A stretch of 8,953 nt of DNA, from the NCBI GenBank assembly GCA_018366495.1, contig JAGZHZ010000048.1:1-8953 (forward strand). The letters run 5' to 3'. This document shows, in pieces, positions 6,017 to 8,953 of this stretch; positions within the stretch are counted from its first letter, which is position 1, and every line of letters begins with the position of its first letter. The translations under genes and the position numbers were made by a program. This DNA comes from Clostridiales bacterium. Its GTDB lineage: Bacteria > Bacillota > Clostridia > Lachnospirales > Lachnospiraceae. The notes beneath the pieces were generated by a model. The model worked only from the letters and a program-made list of their open reading frames with translations. It was not told the origin of the DNA and made no database searches.

Positions 6017-6814
6017 ATGAAATCCGATTCAAAAAAACCGGAAATTATTGATTATCATCTTGTTGCAGACACTGCCATGCTGGCGGGTGAAATGATGCTG
6101 ATCGCCGGAGCTGAGACGTATCGTGTTGAAGATACCATCAGCCGTATCCTGAAAACGACAAATTTTGCCAGATGCGATGCATTTGTCGTTACTACCGGCA
6201 TTATGCTGACGCTTGAGGATTGGCAGATCGGTACGATCAGCTTAAACCGCCGTGTCGGTGAAAAACAGACAAATCTTGGAAATATTGAAAAAATCAATGA
6301 CATTTCCAGAAAATACTGCAGCGGAGAGCTGACTTTAAAGGAGACCTTTCATCAGCTAAAATATATGAAATCCGTCTCCTATCCAGATTGGCTGACATAC
6401 ATTGCCATTATCATGTGCGCCTCCTGTTTTGCTGTCATTTTAGGCGGTACAGCCACAGAGTTTTGGGTTGCGGGATTCAATGGTCTTTTCATTGTTTTAG
6501 GTCGTATGGTGAATAAAAAACTGAAATTAAACAGTTTTGTACTGAACCTGTTTGTCAGCTATCTGATCGCTTTTTCCAGCTTCTTCTTTCAGACCACTGT
6601 CTTTTCAGAGCTGCTTCTGGAACCTCTGATTGCCGGTTCTGTCATGGTTCTTCTGCCTGGTATGGCAATGACTACAGGAATACGCGATACGCTGGAAGGT
6701 GATTTTATGTCGGGCAGCGCAAGAATGATTGAAGCTTTTGTCATCGCCGCTTCCATTGCTGTCGGCATCGGTGTGGGACTTTCAAGCTGCTCGGCTCTCT
6801 TTTCTTTTTTTTAA
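6017..6814 (+). CDS. Threonine/serine exporter, ThrE-type large subunit
   Basis: The 265-residue protein matches the N-terminal unit of the ThrE family (PF06738), which exports threonine and serine, and possibly other small solutes, in the single-chain homologue of Corynebacterium. Residues 1-120 are a soluble region with Gly-Ala-Glu-Thr-Tyr-Arg-Val-Glu-Asp-Thr (31-40). The C-terminal half has about five hydrophobic segments (126-145, 149-163, 174-190, 203-220, 236-256), with the conserved Leu-Pro-Gly-Met (213-216), Ile-Arg-Asp-Thr-Leu-Glu-Gly-Asp (222-229) and Ser-Gly-Ser-Ala-Arg (232-236). Fusion to the product of the next gene would give the usual full-length transporter. The ATG at 6017 is preceded by GGAGG (6000-6004) at a long spacing of 12 bases. 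Upstream in-frame codons are rejected because they precede the promoter. Substrate is inferred from family only. Confidence 0.9.
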   Translation: MKSDSKKPEIIDYHLVADTAMLAGEMMLIAGAETYRVEDTISRILKTTNFARCDAFVVTTGIMLTLEDWQIGTISLNRRVGEKQTNLGNIEKINDISRKYCSGELTLKETFHQLKYMKSVSYPDWLTYIAIIMCASCFAVILGGTATEFWVAGFNGLFIVLGRMVNKKLKLNSFVLNLFVSYLIAFSSFFFQTTVFSELLLEPLIAGSVMVLLPGMAMTTGIRDTLEGDFMSGSARMIEAFVIAASIAVGIGVGLSSCSALFSFF

Positions 6815-6850
6815 GAAAAAATTTTATTTAATCAGGAGGAACTATTTTTG

Positions 6851-7297
6851 ATGATATTGGTTCATGCAATCGGGTCTTACTGCGCTGTAATTGCATTTTG
6901 CATTATTCTCTGTGTGCCTAAAAAATATCTGAATCTCTCCGGCATTGTCGGAGCTGTCGGATGGCTGCTCTACAAATGGATGACGGATCACAGCTTTAAT
7001 GAAATGCTCGATATGTTTCTTGCAGCGCTTGTTGTCTCTGTAATGTCGCATATCTTCGCCCGCTGGAAGAAAGCGCCTGTTACTTTATTTTTAATTCCGG
7101 GATTGCTGCCTCTTGTTCCTGGGATCGGAATGTATCGAATGGTTTATTGTTTTTTGCTGAAAGACAATGGCGGCTCTATGGCTTCTTATTATTTCGTCTA
7201 TACCCTTCAGATGGCGGGTATGATCGCCATCGCAATTTTTATCACAGATACCTTTTTTAAAGCTTTTTTCCGTCTCAAAAATGCTGCTGCAAAATAG
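6851..7297 (+). CDS. Threonine/serine exporter, ThrE_2-type small subunit
   Basis: This 148-residue, all-membrane protein belongs to the ThrE_2 family (PF12821), the partner of the large subunit 36 bp upstream. It has about four hydrophobic segments (roughly 6-22, 31-42, 55-68, 113-133). The signature is Ser-His-Ile-Phe-Ala-Arg (66-71), then Lys-Ala-Pro-Val-Thr (74-78) and Ile-Pro-Gly-Leu-Leu-Pro-Leu-Val-Pro-Gly (82-91). Together with the first subunit it should form one inner-membrane exporter. AGGAGG (6834-6839) is 11 bases before the ATG at 6851 and 8 bases before an in-frame TTG at 6848, so the start could be one codon longer. The stop codon lies inside the terminator hairpin. Confidence 0.9.
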   Translation: MILVHAIGSYCAVIAFCIILCVPKKYLNLSGIVGAVGWLLYKWMTDHSFNEMLDMFLAALVVSVMSHIFARWKKAPVTLFLIPGLLPLVPGIGMYRMVYCFLLKDNGGSMASYYFVYTLQMAGMIAIAIFITDTFFKAFFRLKNAAAK

Positions 7298-7332
7298 ACA
7301 TTTTCTGTCTGTTGAGCAGCGGCTCTTTTTTT
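7283..7332 (+). terminator. Terminator of the thrE pair
   Basis: GCTGCT (7283-7288) pairs with AGCAGC (7315-7320), and an inner stem AGACA/TGTCT (7296-7300 with 7306-7310) closes a TTTTC loop. Eight T residues follow at 7325-7332. The hairpin overlaps the end of the second subunit gene, and the T run ends exactly where the right attachment arm begins. Confidence 0.8.
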
Positions 7333-7359
7333 ATTTGCGCTATTTTCCTCCCCCGCACG
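7333..7359. other. Right junction of inserted segment (attR-like)
   Basis: ATTTGCGC (7333-7340), six unmatched bases, CCTCC (7347-7351), then CCCG and the shared CACG (7356-7359). The deacetylase frame resumes immediately to the right. The arm mirrors that at 5619-5637 (ATTTGCGC against ATATGCGC, and CCTCC against CCTCC). Confidence 0.6.
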
Positions 7360-7576
7360 CTGCGTCAAAACTGAATGATACTTTCGGCTGTTCTGTATCG
7401 ACGCAGCAGATTGGAAGTTTCTGGTTTCTAATCTCCGCACTCGCCGGCATACTGCCAGGCTCTTTCTCCCCTCCCAAATAGTACAGTCCGCTGACAAACA
7501 AAAGCAGACACAGTCCCAAAAGCCCTGCCCCTCGGAATTTGTACAATATCTGATCTATTTTCTTTTCTCTTTCCAT
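7356..7576 (-). pseudogene. N-terminal part of split PdaB-like polysaccharide deacetylase
   Basis: From the ATG at 7576 the frame gives 73 residues of the original protein: a short basic N-terminus, one membrane anchor (about 17-34), a linker, Leu-Pro-Ile-Cys-Cys-Val-Asp-Thr (54-61), and motif 1 as Val-Ser-Phe-Ser-Phe-Asp-Ala-Ala (66-73), with the catalytic-base Asp71. After Ala73 the frame runs into the inserted segment and stops after five more codons (Cys-Gly-Gly-Gly-Lys). The continuation, Trp-Gly-Asn-Glu, is at 5614. GGGAG lies six bases before the ATG. Any product would be a membrane stub without a catalytic domain. Fused to 5614-5048, the protein would be 261 residues, the usual size for this class. 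Confidence 0.88.
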
Positions 7577-7649
7577 GCTCTGCTCCCTGTCCTTTCTTTT
7601 TCTCACAGTCCCGAATGTTTCTGATCTCACACAGAAACAGACGTTTTCT

Positions 7650-7678
7650 TTTTAACCAGTTTATGATTTTTGTTTCAA
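7650..7678 (-). promoter_or_regulatory. Weak candidate promoter of the split deacetylase gene
   Basis: On the minus strand, TTGAAA (7678-7673), 17 bases, then TTAAAA (7655-7650) preceded by TGG. The -10 is poor. If the gene is sporulation-controlled, a sigma-E or sigma-G promoter would be expected instead, and I could not confirm one. Confidence 0.3.
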
Positions 7679-7711
7679 AACAGAACCATGCTTTTTCTTT
7701 TTCCATTTCCA

Positions 7712-7720
7712 TGGTATACT
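7712..7720 (+). promoter_or_regulatory. Extended -10 promoter of the EEP-family gene
   Basis: TGGTATACT (7712-7720) is an extended -10 (TGN plus TATACT), about 50 bp ahead of the ATG at 7773. There is no good -35; the 17-bp position holds only a T-rich stretch. It is divergent from the deacetylase start at 7576. Confidence 0.55.
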
Positions 7721-7761
7721 GAAAAAAGGACAGAATATTCTGCCCATATAAAAAAAAGAGT

Positions 7762-7765
7762 GAGG
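7762..7765 (+). promoter_or_regulatory. Ribosome binding site that sets the EEP gene start
   Basis: GAGG is seven bases before the ATG at 7773 but only one base before the in-frame ATG at 7767, so translation should begin at 7773. Confidence 0.7.
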
Positions 7766-7772
7766 AATGAGT

Positions 7773-8855
7773 ATGAAATTTTTGAAAATTGCAGGAAAAA
7801 TCCTGCTTGTTCTTGTTGTTCTTATTATTTTGTATGCACTGTATGTGATTTTGACGTACCATCGAATTGAAGACAACCTTCTATTAGAAATCCACGCGCC
7901 TGTGACGCAGGAAAATTCAGATGATGTGATTCAGTTCAATACGGATTATCGTATCATCAGCTATAATATCGGCTTTGGCGCATACTCCCCTGATTTCACA
8001 TTTTTTATGGATGGCGGAAAAAGTTCCGTTGCAAAAAGCCGTGACAGTGTGGTGGATCTCGTCACAGGCGCCGCGAAGACTGCACAAAATGAAAATGTAG
8101 ATTTTGCGATTTTCGAGGAAGTAGATCTTGACTCTACACGAAGTCACCATGTCAATCAGATTGATCTTTTAACGCAGTCATTTTCAGACTATTATTATCA
8201 GTATTCCATTAACTATGACTCCGCATTTTTGATGGTTCCACCGTGGGAGCCACACGGAAAGTCTTTGTCTTCCCTTGCTTTTTACTCTCGCTTTCCGATT
8301 ACATCTGCTATCCGGCGCAGTTTTCCGATTGCTTCCGGATTTTCCAAGTTTCTTGATCTCGATCGGTGCTATTCCGTGTCCAAAATCCCCGTCTCTGACG
8401 GAAAGAAGCTTTGTATCTATTCTGTCCATATGTCTGCATATGGAAATGACGCTTCCGTAAGAGAAGGACAGATGAAAATGCTGATGGAAGACATGAAAGC
8501 TGAGAGAGCGCTGGGAAATTATATTGTATGCGGCGGTGATTTTAACCACAATATGAATAAAAGCGCGGAGGAAGACGATTCCACGCCTTCCTGGGCACAT
8601 CCATTCCCACGTGAGTATCTGCCGGAAGGCTTTGTAAACGTTATGGATCTGCTCCCTGAAGAGGAACAGCAAACCATGGCAAAGAGTTCCAGAAATACAG
8701 ATATCCCATATGATCCGGAACAATCTTTTGTTGTGACGCTCGATGGATTTTTGATCTCCGACAATGTTAACTGCAAAGAATTTAAAATCTTGGATACGGA
8801 ATTTGCCTATTCTGACCACAACCCTGTTGTGATGACTTTTGAACTGACAAAATAA
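7773..8855 (+). CDS. Membrane-anchored endonuclease/exonuclease/phosphatase-family protein
   Basis: The 360-residue protein has an N-terminal membrane anchor (about 7-28) with a basic start, putting the catalytic domain outside the cell membrane. It belongs to the metal-dependent EEP superfamily, which includes DNase I, exonuclease III, sphingomyelinases and inositol phosphatases. Expected active-site residues are present in order: Asn65 in Ser-Tyr-Asn-Ile-Gly-Phe-Gly, Glu115/116 in Phe-Glu-Glu-Val-Asp, His219 in Ser-Val-His-Met, Asp256 and Asn258 in Gly-Gly-Asp-Phe-Asn-His-Asn, and Asp348-His349 in Ser-Asp-His-Asn-Pro-Val. The substrate cannot be told from sequence. The gene is a single unit between its own promoter and a strong terminator. 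Its relation to the neighbouring deacetylase is unclear. Confidence 0.9.
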   Translation: MKFLKIAGKILLVLVVLIILYALYVILTYHRIEDNLLLEIHAPVTQENSDDVIQFNTDYRIISYNIGFGAYSPDFTFFMDGGKSSVAKSRDSVVDLVTGAAKTAQNENVDFAIFEEVDLDSTRSHHVNQIDLLTQSFSDYYYQYSINYDSAFLMVPPWEPHGKSLSSLAFYSRFPITSAIRRSFPIASGFSKFLDLDRCYSVSKIPVSDGKKLCIYSVHMSAYGNDASVREGQMKMLMEDMKAERALGNYIVCGGDFNHNMNKSAEEDDSTPSWAHPFPREYLPEGFVNVMDLLPEEEQQTMAKSSRNTDIPYDPEQSFVVTLDGFLISDNVNCKEFKILDTEFAYSDHNPVVMTFELTK

Positions 8856-8860
8856 AAAAG

Positions 8861-8905
8861 GGGATGTGAAAAAACTCGATTGAGTTTTTTCACATCCCTC
8901 TTTTT
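8861..8905. terminator. Strong bidirectional terminator
   Basis: A perfect 17-bp stem (8861-8877 with 8882-8898) closes a GATT loop and is followed by TCTTTTT on the plus strand. The minus strand also has a T run just past the hairpin (8860-8854). It ends the EEP gene five bases past its stop and could also stop a convergent gene beyond the window. The remaining 48 bases (8906-8953) show no supportable feature. Confidence 0.9.
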
Positions 8906-8953
8906 GCTTTTGTTGTGTATAAATTGCTAGAATCATACGCTGAAAAGGCGCAC

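Larger units (their letters stand above)
5617..7355. mobile_element. 1.74-kb integrated cassette carrying a ThrE exporter, no recombinase
   Basis: The segment interrupts the deacetylase gene at codon 74 and is flanked by CACG on both sides. Deleting 5617-7359 rejoins Phe-Asp-Ala-Ala to Trp-Gly-Asn-Glu in frame. Its outer ends are imperfect inverted repeats: ATATGCGC-N6-CCTCC on one side and ATTTGCGC-N6-CCTCC on the other, when both are read towards the junction. Contents are a small minus-strand gene resembling mobile-element accessory proteins, a divergent promoter region, two plus-strand ThrE genes and their terminator. I find no integrase or transposase. Integration through a large serine integrase acting in trans or since deleted fits best. 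A 4-bp target duplication made by a transposase is the alternative. Confidence 0.68.

Noticed and set aside
5617..7355. Classical insertion sequence or composite transposon
   Set aside because: No transposase is present, and the paired arms centre on the direct repeat when the ends are joined, which fits an integrase attachment site better. A 4-bp target duplication by a transposase in trans is not excluded.
5617..7355. Invertible phase-variation segment between inverted repeats
   Set aside because: Inverting the segment would not restore the deacetylase frame or change thrE control, since the thrE promoter is inside; the arms are also imperfect.
7428..7862. 144-residue minus-strand open frame upstream of the deacetylase N-terminal half
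   Set aside because: It overlaps the N-terminal half in another frame, spans the EEP promoter region, and shows no recognisable protein character.
8184..8936. 250-residue minus-strand open frame
   Set aside because: It is antisense to the EEP-family gene, has no family motifs, and its start crosses the strong terminator.
1..8953. tRNA, rRNA, CRISPR arrays and toxin-antitoxin genes
   Set aside because: No cloverleaf, rRNA-like conserved block, spaced direct repeat series or recognisable toxin-antitoxin pair was seen on either strand.

Overview
The window looks like chromosome from a low-to-moderate GC, spore-forming Clostridia, most likely Lachnospiraceae or a close relative. The signs are an LL-diaminopimelate aminotransferase (DapL), a class I glutamine synthetase of Gram-positive type followed by an ANTAR protein, a two-gene ThrE transporter, and a PdaB-like membrane-anchored polysaccharide deacetylase with a Phe-Asp-Ala-Ala-Trp-Gly motif 1. 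Strong GGAGG ribosome sites and T-rich terminators fit the same group. All family calls come from reading motifs by eye; no search was run.

Right to left on the minus strand, positions 4295 to 21 read as one transcription unit: a near-consensus promoter (4295-4267), a strong intrinsic terminator inside the short leader (4254-4215), glnA, an ANTAR RNA-binding protein with a degenerate receiver domain, dapF, dapL, and a final terminator (54-21). The unit couples ammonium assimilation to the last two steps of meso-diaminopimelate synthesis. Every glnA transcript must cross the leader terminator, which suggests conditional termination. Upstream, 4325-4918 encodes an unrecognised acidic secreted protein with its own promoter.

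The most unusual part is 5048-7576. A polysaccharide deacetylase gene on the minus strand is cut in two exactly inside the Ala-Ala-Trp part of catalytic motif 1. The N-terminal half (73 codons) is at 7576-7358 and the C-terminal half (188 residues) at 5614-5048. Between them lies a 1,739-bp segment (5617-7355) flanked by the 4-bp direct repeat CACG. Removing the segment with one repeat copy restores a 261-residue open frame. Joining the segment's ends in silico gives a 48-bp imperfect palindrome centred inside that repeat, which is the architecture of an attP of a large serine integrase. The segment carries a two-gene ThrE-type threonine/serine exporter with its own promoter and terminator, and a small gene resembling mobile-element accessory proteins, but no recombinase. 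It looks like a non-autonomous or decayed integrative cassette carrying an amino-acid exporter. The split deacetylase has also lost several predicted metal-binding or catalytic histidines, so it is probably a fixed pseudogene.

To the right, 7773-8855 encodes a membrane-anchored endonuclease/exonuclease/phosphatase-family protein, divergent from the deacetylase N-terminal half and ended by a strong bidirectional terminator. I see no tRNA, rRNA, CRISPR array, transposase or classical insertion sequence.
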